64,000 bases of DNA, taken from assembly GCA_963921795.1 (NCBI GenBank), contig OY997659.1, positions 49,497,454 to 49,561,453 of the forward strand, written 5' to 3'. Position numbers and translations under genes: made by a program. Below the pieces are notes generated by a model, which was not told the origin of the DNA, made no database searches, and saw only the letters and a program-made list of their open reading frames with translations. Shown here piece after piece: positions 34,176 through 48,009 of this stretch. Every line of letters starts with the position of its first letter. Position 1 is the stretch's first letter. The stretch comes from Nannobrachium achirus. Its lineage: Eukaryota; Chordata; Actinopteri; Myctophiformes; Myctophidae.

Positions 34176-36127
34176 CAGGGGCGGTTATTTGCTCTACGCA
34201 GACTACGCAACTGCGTAGAGCCCCAAGGCAGGGGGGGCCCCCTGCTGGGCTCATTATTCTGAGCATTTAGAAAAAAAAAGTAAGTCTCTAGCTCATTCCT
34301 GTCAAAAGTTATGATTTTTTAAAGAATTGACCAACTGCTCACTTGAGTCAATAGGTTTCACACAGAGATCAAACTTTCTTCGCCAAACAGGAAGTGCCCT
34401 TCACCAAACAGGAAGTGCCTCTATATCTCATGAACCGTTTGTCGTACAGACTCGGGGCTGGTGTCATATGACTTGATTAAGAGTCCTTAACCTCAATTGG
34501 TGCTTCCTTCGCCAAACAGGAAGTGCCCTTCGCCAAACAGGAAGTGCCTCTATATCTCATGAACCGTTTGTCGTACAGACTTGTGGCTGGTGTCATATGA
34601 CTTCATTAAGAGTCCTTCACCTTAAATGGTTCAACAAGTCCCGTCCCCTCTTCTGATTGGCTGTTGCCCCTTGAGACGTGGGTTGAGCTGCGAGGGCCCG
34701 GTCATTGCTGCTTGCAGCTTTAATTTTATCTACATTTTGAAAAATAATAATTAAAGGACCTACACCATGAATTTTCACTTTTTCTATTTTAAAACCTTTT
34801 TTTGGGGTCCCACACAGGGATGGATTACCCAACGGGCACAATGGGCCCAGGCCCAGGGGCCCCTGAGCTAGGGGGGCCCCTCAGCTTGAGCCACCGTGAA
34901 CCCGTGTCCCTGTTATTAACGTTGCGCTATTTGCCAGACACTATTTTATTCGTTCATGTCAATAAATTAACCCCAAATATTCCTAAAACACCATGATACA
35001 TGTTATACTGTAAGTGTTTAGCTCCTCAGTTTATCTATAAGACTTCAGAGTGAGGGATCCAAAAAGCAAGTGCAAAACAACAACATCATTACATTACATT
35101 ACAAAAGCCCTATGTAGCCTATAGGGGCCAAACTCTTGCAAGAAGTATAATGAATAATGTATTATTAAAATATAGATAATAATATATCTAAAATAAATAA
35201 GTCAGCCCCCAATTTTATATAAAGTATTGTTAGATTTTCTTATTTTTTTTCTTTTAAGTTGCTTTAGCAGCTAACATAAGCATGATGAAGAATGTTATCA
35301 CACAGCATAGAATAACTTTGAACCTGGCACCACTGTTTTTAGGGCAGAGCAGAGGGAAAATAAACCCATCCAAAATGTTTTCAAGAATAGCTACTATGTT
35401 AAGCTACACAATATTGTGTGTTATGGTTACGGTATAACTATTCAATACATTTCAGGGGCTCTTTTTTGGGACTTTAAAAACTATTTTTTTTTCTGGCGCG
35501 GCTGCGCCGCGCACACGGAACACACACTGTCGCTGTGCGGTCGTAAGAAGGGGGGCCCTTTGCATTTTTAGGCCCAGGGGCCCATTTTTTCATAGTCCGG
35601 CACTTTCTATCCTCACAAAGTCCTATTTCTGTACATTGTGTCTTTCTCTGGTTTTGGGAAGACAGAGATGAAAAGCTTTCCACAGGTTCTCAGAACAGTG
35701 CTGTTCTGAGAGTTGATCCGTGTGACGTCACACGGATTCCCGTTTTTTTTTTTCAGTCAAAAACATTTTTTTTTCATTTTTTTTTTTTTTTTCAAGTAGT
35801 TTGTTTTCCATCATCACACCAACTGTTATCATGATGTTTGTGGTTTGAAAATACCTGATTGATTAAGACACTTCTCTTAACTTGTTAACATTTTTAGGCC
35901 AAAAATGATTTAAAAAAATGGCAAAGATAAGAATTAATAACTCTAATAAATTAATTAATTATCAAAATAAAGCGCGGGCGGCGCATATCGGCACGCCCGC
36001 GCTTCGCGCGGTCGCAAGGAGGTCCCCCCTGGTCAGGGTTTTTTCTGCAGGAAACCCTGTGGGGGGCCCCTTTTACTACCTTTGTGGGGAGCCCCCAGTT
36101 TTTAATAGTTTTTAATAACCGCCCCTG
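34176..36127. mobile_element. hAT-like non-autonomous element, 1.95 kb
   Basis: Termini CAGGGGCGGTTATTTGC and TTTTTAATAACCGCCCCTG. CCAGTCAG at 34168-34175 and 36128-36135 is an exact 8-bp target duplication. It lies 31 bp after the family B element. The interior contains a 125-bp duplication (34378-34622) and probably a nested element starting CAGGGATGGATTACCCAACG (34816) and ending near AGTCCGGCACT (35605). No transposase frame is visible. Confidence 0.92.
34378..34622. repeat. Tandem duplication, about 125 bp x 2
   Basis: Each unit has paired CGCCAAACAGGAAGTGCC motifs, CTCATGAACCGTTTGTCGTA and GGCTGGTGTCATATGACTT. Confidence 0.93.
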
Positions 36128-36433
36128 CCAGTCAGGCAGACAGGCAGACACCAGAGAGGATCTCGCTGTCTTTGGGAAACCAGTCAAATATGTGCCAGTT
36201 CAGAGCCAAGACTGATAAGTGTTATAAGCAACGGTTGGAACGGAGCGGCGTGCAGAACAATGCGTCTCCCAGTGCGTCGCAGAGACAGGCTGATCAGGAA
36301 TGCCAGGCATGCATGCTGAAGGTGGAATCTGGTTTTAGGAAAGAGTTACATCCGACAGAACTCTGCGTGTCTGTCACCCCGCCCCCACTCACTCAATGAC
36401 TGACACACAACTGTCACAGATTCTATATGTAGT

Positions 36434-36935
36434 ATACAGCTGTATATCGGGTGGAAACCTTGTATGTATTTATCATTTTAAAAATGATATAAACTAGTGA
36501 AAATAGTCGATCTACAGGCACACAACGCCTCGCACCGCGAGGCGTTGTGTGCTTGTAGATCTGCTGTTTTCACTACTTTAGTGCGACGGCCTTGTATGAT
36601 GAAGCAGGGCTTTGCTTTGCGAAAAAAACGTACAAATGTGAAACTTGGAGATATGAAGTTTCTGCCCGACAAGTGACAATATATAGTCTCTGTCGGGTGT
36701 CCAAAACCTTCCTTTTTTTGCAATAAAAAAAAACTAATTTTAATAGTGAAAATAGCAGATCTACAAGCACACAATGCCTTGCACCGCGATGCGTTGCGTG
36801 CTTGTAGGTCTGCTATTTTCGCTACTTTTGTGCGACACTTTTGTATGATGAAGTAGGGCTTTAATTTACAATAAAACATACAAATGTGAAACTTGGAGAT
36901 ACAAGGTTTTTCTTTCTGCCTGACAGTGACGATAT
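36434..36935. mobile_element. Two overlapping family F MITEs in tandem
   Basis: ATATCGGGTGGAAACCTTGT, a hairpin (36495-36575), CCCGACAAGTGAC, then a second unit from GTCTCTGTCGGGTGTCC with a hairpin (36746-36830) to CTGCCTGACAGTGACGATAT. Arms are CACACAACGCC-type. A third F-like fragment (CCCCTGTCGGGTGGAAACCT) follows to about 37075. Confidence 0.8.
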
Positions 36936-37075
36936 ATCGCCCCTGTCGGGTGGAAACCTCACATGTCTAAAACGGTTCCGTTTAAGGATTCAAGTTAACA
37001 AGTAACAGAGCGACACGACTTGTGGATCTGGTGTTTTTGGTGCTTTCGTGTGACGTTGTAGTGTGATCAAGTTGT

Positions 37076-38526
37076 TAAGTCGTTGTTTAAGTTGAATAAC
37101 TAAGTACATTTACTCATCAGGTACTGTACTTAAGTACAATGATAGTTTTACTTAGTTAGTTAGATAGTTTTACTAAAGTATTTCAAATTTCCAATACTTT
37201 TACTTCTACAAGAATAGAGCCCAGTGGGACCCCTGGTTAACTAAGTATAGGGTTCTTAACTCATTTAGTGCCTTTCCCGAGATATCTCGCGAAATTCCCT
37301 TTGATGTTCGCAGTGCCAATCGCTAGATGTCTCGCGAAAAGTAATATATTACTGTAACGGCGGTTATCCTACCGGGTACATGCGCGGAAGGTCCCGAGAC
37401 GATCTCCCTCGCTGATTTATCATCATCACGGATCCACGAGCACAAAATAGTAATCCCATAACATTGAGGCAGACGGGGAATCTCATCTTTAATGTCCATT
37501 ATCTCCAAACAACACTTTCAAAGCGAGGATGGCAATAGATGCTCGCTAATAAAACACATGTTGAAAAGCTCCGTTCCGCCATTACACAACACCACGTGGA
37601 CGATGACCGCTTCCTGTGAATGACGCGATGACGTCAAACCGGAAGTGTTTAAGCTATGGACTTCTGGCCTTCAAAATAAGAGACTGGCCGTTTATGGAGC
37701 CAGCGAGAGGCACACTGGACATTTTAATCCGTTAATTTCTGGGGCACAAAATGAGTTAAGGGTGCGTGATGTGAGCGTGATGAAATCACGTTGAGATGGT
37801 GAGCTCTCTTAAGAGCCTGAGATGCAAGACATTGCATACCTCCCAAAGCTAGGATCAGCACAATGGCTTCATTGATTGTACGATGATTAAGTTCATTCCT
37901 AAAACACCCAAAAAAAATCTCCCAAACAAAATTCCAACCACAATTCTGTCATACAATCTCTCTCTGTCTCCGTCTCTCTCTAAAAACAAGAGGTCTGAGA
38001 CAGTGTTCTCATCTTTACCGTCTTCTGGCTACAATTGGATTTCGTCTTTTGCACATCCATCTATCAATTTGCCTAGATATGTCACTTTTCTCCACATGGC
38101 CCGATATCTTCATTGTGGGAGGTAAAGAATAAACTGTGGGAGTCACTGTGAGTCATATGAAGTGAGTCATTTGTGAGAAATCTTTGCTGCCCGCAACTTG
38201 TCAGCTATCAGTGAGCCACACACACATCCTGGGTTAGATGCTGGCACACCACATTAAACAATAAAACATCAGTAACAGCAACAGGAGTCTCAAACTCTCT
38301 CCAGCTCTTTATTAAACTGAAATTGTTTTTTTCCCACACACAACGGCGTTGTGTGCTTGTAGATCGGCTGTTTTCACTAGTTTAAATCATTTTCAAAATG
38401 ATAAATACAAAACAAACGGTTTTGGACATACAAGGTTTCCACCCGACAACGACGAGTGCAGATAACTTGGCACTCTATTGTTCCAAGATGATTGTTCTAC
38501 TGTAGCAAACCTACAGTACCACACTG
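37076..38526. other. No gene recognised
   Basis: Contains family G-like sequence at 37080-37210 and a half hairpin with F-like flank at 38340-38450. The remaining sequence (37220-38340) is not obviously repetitive and shows no convincing exon, promoter or RNA gene. Confidence 0.6.
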
Positions 38527-38900
38527 CAGTGGTGGGAAAAGCTTTCACATTTTTTACAGCGTGAGTTGACACTACAAGTAAAAGTATCAATACTGCAATA
38601 AAGTAAAAGTCCGGAAAAGTTTACTTGAGTTAAAGTATGAAAGTGTTGGCATCAAAATGTAGTTCCAAAAGTAAAATACAAATAGCGTAGGTATAAATAG
38701 GGCTGAAGTCCTATTTGTTATATTATAATTCTGCAAAGTAACTGGTAACCAAATTTTCCAAATACATTTACTGGAGTAAAAGTACAATATTTGGATCCAT
38801 GATGTACTGGAGCAGAAGTAAAAGTATTGGAAATACTTGAGTAAAGTACAAATACAGTTACAGTACTTAAGTATATGTACTTGGTTACTTTACACCACTG
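38527..38900. mobile_element. MITE, family G, short copy
   Basis: It begins CAGTGGTGGGAAAAGCTTTC and ends TTGGTTACTTTACACCACTG. Flanks CCACACTG and CCTTACTG agree at 6 of 8. No hairpin module is present in this copy. Confidence 0.82.
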
Positions 38901-38927
38901 CCTTACTGTATATTGTTGGTGTCGGGC

Positions 38928-39135
38928 AGAAACCTCCTACTGTACTGTATATCTCCATATTCTAATGTTAATGTTAATTAACGCCCCACTTGATCGTCAC
39001 ACAAAGGGTCAAAAGTAGCAGATCTACAAGCGTTTCTAGCTTGTGGATCTGCTACTTTTGATGTTTTAGTATTTGAACCCTCTTATGCCCTCATTTTGGG
39101 GCATACGAGGAGGTTTCCACCCGACAGAGACGATA
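38928..39135. mobile_element. Family F-like MITE, variant ends
   Basis: GTGTCGGGCAGAAACCTCCT and GAGGAGGTTTCCACCCGACA are inverted ends. The central hairpin (39008-39062) is CAAAAGTAGCAGATCTACAA opposite TTGTGGATCTGCTACTTTTG. Confidence 0.8.
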
Positions 39136-39664
39136 CGAGGATAGTGTGGATACCTTACGGTTGGCAAGTTCATCCAAGGGCACGTCTCACACTAGCTACA
39201 AGTTCCTCATTGTTCACGAGACACAAAAACCAAAAAGGAACACGCCAAATGAGAGCCTTCCTTCCCTCATTTCGGCTGCCAGTCTGTAGCCCACACCACC
39301 ACCACCACACCACCTACAGACGGACGGACCGGTCGAAAGAAGCCGACCGACACAACGCGGCCATCATTTTGACTTTATTGACGCCGCAATTTTGTGTCCC
39401 GCTGTTATGCAGCCGATTGTGCCTTTGACTTTTCACCACTTTTCAACCCGGAGAAGAAAATTAAAGTAGTAAAAAAAAAAAACATTTCCTCTTCTACCCC
39501 GCGGATTTGAAACTGGTTTCCTGGGCTGACAGTGTTGATATTTTTTTCTACCATTGGACTAATAGAGCCCTGCCTGCTTGCTCAAGGGATGAATTGAATC
39601 TTGACCTTCAGGTCGAAATTTGTGCAGGGAGAAAAAAATACAACCACCCCAATTGTACAAGTTA

Positions 39665-39860
39665 TTGCGACCGTCAGGTCGCAACTTACTATGACAAGCT
39701 CCACCGGCTGTCTGTCCGTCTGTCTGTCACGTCACGTCACGTCACGTCATGTCACACTTTTGCCCCCCTATCTCTGCCACCGTTGTCCCTATCGATGCCA
39801 AACTTTGCACACACACTCCTTGGATGGCAAATCACAACCTCCAGCCCTGATTTTTCAGGG
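39665..39860. repeat. Interspersed repeat, copy 2 of 2
   Basis: Matches 24117-24275. Contains a short GTCAC tandem run (39727-39750). Confidence 0.75.
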
Positions 39861-41319
39861 CTTCATGGCCCTCTTCTAGCGCCACCATCATGCCGATTTT
39901 TGCAAAACACATTTTTGGACACTGCTCCTACAGATTTTGGCCTAAAATCACACAAAGCAGTACACCGTATCTCTAAAGTCATGTCATCAACATGGATCTG
40001 TCCCATTTCCCATATTCCTCCCTGATTGGCTACGATTGCCTTCTAAAGTTTGTGTATGCAACGTGACGGTCGCTTATCTCCCGATTAGGGAGTCTTACTG
40101 GTTACATGATTCCGCTTTGACTCATCTTGCTGGGAGCCCCCTCGAGGACCGATGGTCTAGGACTCTTCCACTAGCATGGGGATTGGTATCGGGGTCATAA
40201 AGATCAGGCCTGGGTCGTCGGGCTCCATACCAAAGAGAGAAGGGTAGTAGCGCGGTGCTCACAGTGCGGTGCGGTGCACAGCACACGCACCACAGTGACA
40301 CATCAATTTATGAGCTGTCGGGGCTGGTTATTTAAAACCCCCTCTCTCCCATACACACACATGCTGGTCGGCTAGCGCTGTGGTGAGACGCCATATTCGT
40401 GCGGTTCAAGTATGTGCTGACTGCAGAGATGGATGGACAGGTGTCAGCACCTCTGGGGGGGAGGGGGGGGCAGGAAGTGCAGTCCGTCAGTCTGCAATCG
40501 GAGAAGACTGTGACCAGTGGTGTAACGTATCTTGGATCCAAATATTGTACCACCACAAAATGTTTTTGAAAACCTTAGTTACTAGTTACTTTGTAGATTT
40601 TGATCATTATTACGGAATCTACCTTAATTCAGCCCTATATAAATTTTCGCCCTTTGAAAATAGCTGATCTACAAGCTCACAATGTGTCGCGATGCGACGC
40701 TTTTTAACATTTATTCATCACCCATTTTATTTTGAGTTTTTATTATTATTAACCTCCCACCCAGGACACTTAATCCAAATTGATATATATTTGTCACGCA
40801 GACCCCCATCTGAAAAAAAAAAAGAAAGAAAATGTGCCAGGGACCTCCAAGAAGATTTGAGTTAAAAAATATATCTGTGTGAAGCGCTATGAGCTTGTAT
40901 ATCTGCTATTTTTTTGTATAGCCAAAGTATAGAATACGGTGGTCAAAATGATTGTGACGCAAATTTAGCCGGGGGACCCCCCTGGTAACCCCCGAAGGAC
41001 CCCTGGGGTTCCCCGGACCCCACTTTGAGAACCATTGACTCTGTAAGCAAAGTGGCACATTAGATAACTGTTTTGATTTAGTATTATATAGCCTATAAAT
41101 AATAAACTGATTGCTTTGATTGACTGACAGGAGAGATAGGCTGCTTTTAATCTCTCATGAACAGATGAAGTGCTGAAAACGTAAAGGAACAAAACAGGGA
41201 GGGCGCTGTTTTTTCCCTTTTCTTTGACGATGGGTTCCCAGATTGGGCTGCCTTGGACTGACAGTGCAGTGCATTCAACTACACAGAGTAAAACAAGCAC
41301 TCAGGACTGTGGTGGTGCA

Positions 41320-41767
41320 CAGGCACGTGCACACATAGTCAAAGGGGGCTTTTGCCCCTGCCCTTTTATCTGTCTGTAAAAAAGTGCCCCTCTCCAGACC
41401 TTGAATGCAATTTTTACTTATGGTGAAAGAAATGCAAATGCCCCTCTTTCCATGCCATACCTTTAGCCAGCATTCAAGAGAATTGTCTTGTCCAAACTCT
41501 CCTTAACTTGAATGCAGGATCATTATGTTGAAAGAATTGCCCTCTTTGTGTAGAAATCCATGCCATTACGCCACATCTCCAGTATTGACTTGATAATGCT
41601 TAGTACAGTGTGGTATGAAGCACTGAAAATAGCCAACCTCCAAGCTCACAACGCGTCGCGCTGCGACGCGTTGTGAGCTTGGAGGTCTGCTATTTTCTAT
41701 ATTTTCACCAAAAGGCCCTATTAGAAATGTCAGCCCCTGCCTCTCTAACATTCTCTGCACGTCCCTG
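41320..41767. mobile_element. hAT-like MITE, CAGGCACGTGCA family, copy 2
   Basis: Termini CAGGCACGTGCACACATAG and TCTGCACGTCCCTG. Flanks GTGGTGCA and CTGGTGGA agree at 6 of 8. It carries a complete hairpin at 41622-41702 with CAACCTCCAAGCTCACAACG arms, where copy 1 has a collapsed one. Confidence 0.85.
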
Positions 41768-42057
41768 CTGGTGGATAATATGCCCCCATGTCAGGAGCAA
41801 AGTTTCCATGGCCTTTTGTACCGTCTGTAATACAAGCTGTGCTTTCCCAGTATAGGTTCAAATAATAGGCTTGGGTTAGGGTCAGTGCACATACTAGTGC
41901 TATGGTCAACATTGGGTCCACAGGAACACAGGAAAGCACCCTCCATCTCCTGGAAAAAGTCACTGTTTTGGACATACAGTATGATGAGTAGTTTATTTCC
42001 ATGTACAGTGTATGCAGCACTTTTGTGTGAGACATTACAAGAATCATTTTTTTCTTT

Positions 42058-42364
42058 TAAAGGGGTCTTGACATCAAAAAATAAATAAAACATTTTTTGT
42101 GTGGCTTTTTTCATGTTTCCTGACCTCAATTACACCCCCAAAAAATTAACATTCAACATTCAGTGGTTTTTCTGTAATCTGTAGTTTTTTTAATAAAAGG
42201 CTCAGAAAAGTGAATTCATTTTCCTCTGGATTACAGAAGAACCAAATGTTCATTTTTTTTGCGGTGTAATTGAGGTCAGAAAACATGAAAAAAGCCACAA
42301 AAAGATGTATTATATTTATTAAAATGTATTATATTTTTTGATGTCAAGAGTCAAGACCCCTTTA
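42058..42364. mobile_element. Foldback MITE with AAGGGGTCTTGAC termini
   Basis: AAAGGGGTCTTGACATCAAA and GTCAAGACCCCTTT are inverted, with TA on each side. Inner arms CATGTTTCCTGACCTCAATT and AATTGAGGTCAGAAAACATG pair, as do the glutamine-like CTGTAATC/GATTACAG segments. It is structurally parallel to 31224-31547. Confidence 0.88.
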
Positions 42365-42499
42365 ACCCAATCGAAAAGTATATACTATAGCTTATTAATG
42401 CCTATCCTATCCACATTTTGTTACATTTTAACAAGAAAGAAGAATGTGAACATAGTTTTGGACATACCGGGTTTTCAGACCCGCCGAAGACGGTATAAG

Positions 42500-43000
42500 C
42501 AGTTGTGTAAAATAACTAAGTACATTTACTCAAGTACTGTACTCGTATTTTTCTGTACTTTTACTTCTACTCCACTACTATATTGTACTATTACTCCACT
42601 GCAATTATTAAACAACTTTAGTTACTATGTTACTTTGTAGATTTTGATTATTGATACAAAACATACATGAACCACTGCAGCCCTATATACATTTCGGCCA
42701 TTTGAAAATAGCCGATCTACAAGCTCACAGTGCGTCGCATTTCGACACATTGTGAGCTTGTATATCTGCCATTTTTCAAAGGATCTTTATACATTTTGAT
42801 AACTTGTGAAATGGGACTTTCTGCACAATGAATACTTTTTTACTTTTAGTACTTTAGGTACATTTTGACGCCAATACTTTTGTACTTTTACTCAAGTACA
42901 TTTGGAATCCTGGACTGTTACTTGCAAAAGAGTTCTTCTACATTGCCGTATTGATACCTTTATTCAAGTAAAATATTTGAGTACTTTTTTTTCACCACTG
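42500..43000. mobile_element. MITE, family G
   Basis: It begins CAGTTGTGTAAAATAACTAA and ends GTACTTTTTTTTCACCACTG. The hairpin at 42703-42779 has mismatched arms. Flanking octamers do not match. Confidence 0.8.
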
Positions 43001-43030
43001 ACACAGTCACCGCTAATTAGTAGCTCGTAC

Positions 43031-43495
43031 CAGTGGCGTCAGTTCAGAAAAAGCTAAGGTATGGCAACATGACTGTCATGTTGCCATACCTTAGCAACAG
43101 ACATGATACCTTTTTTTAAGAAGTACATTGTATTTCATTTTTATTTTTTCGGTTGTTCAAGTGCAGCTAAACTTGGCATGTTAGTAAACATGTCACAATT
43201 AACAACAATGCATTGCACCTGTGCAGCTGACCTGCGGAACCTGGGAATATACCATTCTGTCAAGATGGGGAGAATACAAGTGTGGATAATATAATTATAA
43301 TACCTTGTTAAAGTGACCACTTTGTTAAATTTTGCATTTGTAGTTATTTTACTGTAATTTAACAACAACATAATAACCAGCACAGATAGACAAACAGACA
43401 CTCATGGATTTATATTTAAAAGTAACTTTTATTTTCCCCCCTGGACCCAGGGTATGGCAGCTGCATACCCCTGCCATACCCAATTGACGCCCCTG
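43031..43495. mobile_element. hAT-like MITE, CAGKGGCGTCARTT family, copy 2
   Basis: Termini CAGTGGCGTCAGTTCAG and CCAATTGACGCCCCTG. GCTCGTAC at 43023-43030 and 43496-43503 is an exact 8-bp target duplication. Same orientation as 20382-20805. Confidence 0.94.
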
Positions 43496-43644
43496 GCTCG
43501 TACCTTGTCCTGGTCCGCTGTCATCATAACACATGGATGTGATGAGGTGGTTACAGGTGGAATGTAAACGCTGTGGACCTCGGACCTGTGGACCTACCCC
43601 GCCCACCAACCCACCAACCCACCCACCCACACTCTTTTTTCCAA

Positions 43645-43990
43645 CAGGGGCGTCAATTGGGTATGGCAGGGGTATGCAGCTGCCATACCCTGGGTCCAGG
43701 GGGGAAAATAATAGTTACTTTTAAATATAAATCCATGAATGTCTCTTTGTCTATCTGTGCTGGGTTATTATGTTGTTAAATTACAGTAAAAATAACTACA
43801 AATGCAAAAATGGAACAAAATGGTCATTTTAACATTTTAACACTTGTATTCTCCCCATCTTGACAGAATGGTATATTACCAGGTTCCGCAGGTCAGCTGC
43901 ACAGGTGCAATGCATTATTGTTAATTGTGGCACGTTTACTAACATGCCAAGTTTAGCTGCACTTGAACAACTAGGCTGCCACATCCAGCC
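43645..43990. mobile_element. hAT-like MITE, CAGKGGCGTCARTT family, copy 3, inverted and truncated
   Basis: It begins CAGGGGCGTCAATTGGGTAT and runs as the reverse complement of 43031-43495, losing its far end near 43990. It lies 149 bp from copy 2 in inverted orientation, so the two could form a long stem. Confidence 0.9.
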
Positions 43991-44565
43991 CAAGAAACTG
44001 TAGAAAACTGTGTAAAAAAAACTGTCAAAACTCGTTTTTTTCAGACATTGTGAAAATAGCCGATCTACATGCTCACAACGCCGAGGCGTTGTGAGCATGT
44101 AGATCTGCTGAGAGGCGGTCCTGACAGCTCACTCATCCCCCCCCCCCCCCCCCCCCCCACGTCCTCCTCCTCCTCCTCGTTACGCTTTCAGAAGTTCAAA
44201 GGTCAAAGCTTGACTAGAGTTCAGGGAGACGCTCATGCAAGCACCTCTGTGCGTTCGTTCCCAGGGTGGGCTGACGCACCCCCCGTCCGTCCCTCCCTCC
44301 CTCCCTCCCCCTCCCCCCCTGCCCTTCCTTTCACCCCGAGCTCCACTGACAAGGGGCGAGGGGTCAAGTTCAACCTTCGCTGACCCCCCCCCCACACACA
44401 CACACACACTCACAGAGTTAGTTAGACTGAGGTGACGGCATAAACATCCACAGAAATTGAAAAATAAATGGTGCCGTGTCGGGATGGAATTTGCCCACGA
44501 GATCTTTTTCTCCTCTGCTTTGCTCAGAGGGCAGCGGTGGTGGTGGGGGTGGTGCTGGATAGGGC

Positions 44566-44740
44566 CGTCACGATTATGACATTTTACATGACGATTAATT
44601 GTCACTCAAATAATTGCGATTAATGATTTAATTGTGTTTTTGTCGTTGACAATTACAGTACATTTCTGACATTTGGCTTGTAGGCTTTGAAGTTGCACAT
44701 GGCAGATATGACACATAACCTAAATATACAAAGTGACATG
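44566..44740. mobile_element. TAGGGCTGTCAC-family fragment
   Basis: TAGGGCCGTCACGATTATGA and GTTGACAATTACAG resemble the left half of 9664-9940; the right end is missing. The stretch 44110-44560 before it has poly-C and CTCC-rich low-complexity sequence and no gene. Confidence 0.75.
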
Positions 44741-44779
44741 AAATTTTCATAGCGGGGTCTGCCATCCCCTTCAGTTATA

Positions 44780-44826
44780 TCGTCACTGTCGGACAGAAAC
44801 CTCGTATCTCCCAAGTTTCAAATTTA

Positions 44827-44859
<33 letters not shown>

Positions 44860-45063
44860 CGTAAAGCAAAGCCCTGCTTCACCGCACAAGACTGTCGCAC
44901 AAAACTAGTGAAAATAGCAGATCTACAAGCACACAACGCCTCGCACCGCGAGGCGTTGTGTGCTTGTAGATCGGCTATTTTCACTAGTTTAGATCATTTT
45001 TTAAAACGGTAAATACAAAACAAACGGTTTTGGACATACAAGGGTTTCACCCGACAACGACGA
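44780..45063. mobile_element. MITE, family F, complete
   Basis: ATATCGTCACTGTCGGACAG and GTTTCACCCGACAACGACGAT are inverted ends. The hairpin at about 44904-44994 is perfect: TAGTGAAAATAGCAGATCTA, then CAAGCACACAACGCCTCGC and mirror. A T-run of about 30 is internal. AAAACAAACGGTTTTGGACA is shared with other F copies. Confidence 0.85.
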
Positions 45064-45450
45064 TGTACAGTAGAATGTACTGTAGTTCTGGGTGTAATGC
45101 TTGGTGTTATAATCCTTGACAGTTATAATCCTTATAAAGTTTCCTTATAATCCTTATAAAGCCAGTGATCTTACGGGTTCATGTGGGGATTGGGTAACAG
45201 TACCAGTGCTTCTCATATTAAGCTTTTTATAATTGAATACCTGAGACGAAAAACAGTCAGTCCGTATTTTAAAATGTTGGATATAGATTTTTTTTTTTTT
45301 ACCAGACTGTAAACCACAAACTAGAAGTTTTTAATCTGTTAAATTCTTAATGCACTCCCCCCTCATTTTGTTGAATTAGATTGTTTTACTTAACTCGGAA
45401 TTATAAGACACAATACTTATGGAAAGTGGAAAAACAGTATATCTCCAACA

Positions 45451-46643
45451 GTTTAAAGTTGTACCATGTAACTTTTTTTATAAAACAAATCTTAAAATTG
45501 TCCTAACTGTTAAATCGCTAAAGTTTTAGAACACCCACTCCGTTATTTTCAGCTTCTGAAGCCTTCTCTTTATATGTTTTCTATGATCCTGGCCGTGGAC
45601 CGGATTTCGCGCCAAAATGACGTAATCTGCATCATCTGTATACGTTGTGTATACGTTGCCCAATCACATCGCCGATCATGCACACATGGTACACTACCGG
45701 CCAATCACAGCTTATCTGCTCTGGTCTCCAGGAAGCGCCTCCGCTTGGCTACAGTGTTTACCATGGTGAAGGATTTTAACCTCTTAACTCATACAGGGCC
45801 AGATTTCCAAAATATGAATATGAATGTGCGCTTATAACGCCAGGAAATAGCTATTTTGTATCCCCCCAGACCACCTTAACCAGACCACCTTAACGAATGC
45901 ACGTTCAACATACCATACCACCAGATGACCACTAGAGACCACCATACACCATACACTGACATGGTCCCATGTTAAGCCTGTTTAAATCCACATAACAGGA
46001 TGAGACGCTGACTTGGTCCTCATTGACTTAACATGGACGGGCCGCCGGTCACCATTTCAGCTCAATACTGTTCAATTCGTGCTTGATCGTCTCAAACCAC
46101 CATTGGTATGGGCATCGGGACGTATATAGATGCCACACAGAAAGTTTCAGAATCAAAATCCGACCTAGTGAAGCTACGTGAGGGTCGGATGGTTGCATTG
46201 AGGCTAACGCTAGCAGAGGCCTGTTGTCAACAGGAAGCCCTGGTTTAAAGGTGACGTCATAATCGTATCCTTTTTTTTCACGGTTTACGTGTGGACATTA
46301 GCTGAGGTAAGCTAACCATTTCGCTCCGTCTATAAACACATATTAAAAGCTTAAACAATGCTTTTATATAAAAGTCGCTCCGAGTCGCTCGGCACCAAAC
46401 GCCATAGTGAACTAGTCGCTCGTAAAGTCGCCCGGCGCTAACTGAGTTAATCCACAAATCCTGGCCAGAAAATTACGTTCTACCATGCGTTCTACCCCTC
46501 CACGGATTACTATCGGTCGCGGTGGTTTGCGGCGCCGCTCCGGTGGTCCGCGGCGGTGGTCCGCGACGACTCCGGCCGAAAAACGACCGAAAAAAGCAAT
46601 ACCGCTACTGACCACTAGTTGAACTTACAAAGTATAGCTTTAA
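45451..46643. mobile_element. Inverted-repeat element, CTTAAAGYTRTAC family, copy 2
   Basis: Left end TTAAAGTTGTACCATGTAAC and right end AAGTATAGCTTTAAG. It shares the first ~250 bp, inverted, with 12002-12541 and holds about 650 bp more. The right part is rich in GGTGGTCCGCGGCG-like sequence. GACCACTAGTTGA at the right equals the inverted TCAACTAGTGGTC of copy 1. Confidence 0.78.
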
Positions 46644-46998
46644 GTCCATACAAGCAATATTCAGCAGACAAAGGGAGCAGATAACATTACAATGGACAAT
46701 TAAACAAAATGAGGGGGGAGTGCATTAACAATTTAACAGATTAGAAATTACTAGTTTGTGGTTTACAGTCTGGTAAATCCAAAAATATCTATATTCAAAA
46801 AAATTCAAATATGGACTCAGGTACTCAGTTGTTATGCTTTGAACTTAGTTAGTCTCGGAAAAGTATTCCTATTGTAAATTAAAGTGGTATAAATCAATGG
46901 TGCTAATCGTTCGGAAATGTTCAATAGGCCGTGATGTTTATCTCTAGCTATAAATCTCCTCTATCAGCCTTCCACATTCTCAAGGCATTTGACCTCAG

Positions 46999-47803
<805 letters not shown>

Positions 47804-47804
47804 C

Positions 47805-47890
<86 letters not shown>

Positions 47891-47924
47891 CACACACACA
47901 CACACACAGTGAACAGACAGTGAA

Positions 47925-48007
<83 letters not shown>
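47804..48007. repeat. (CAGA)n and (GT)n microsatellites
   Basis: CAGA to 47888, short CA and spacer, then GT at 47927-48007. The proteins predicted here are read-through only. Confidence 0.97.
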
Positions 48008-48009
<2 letters not shown>

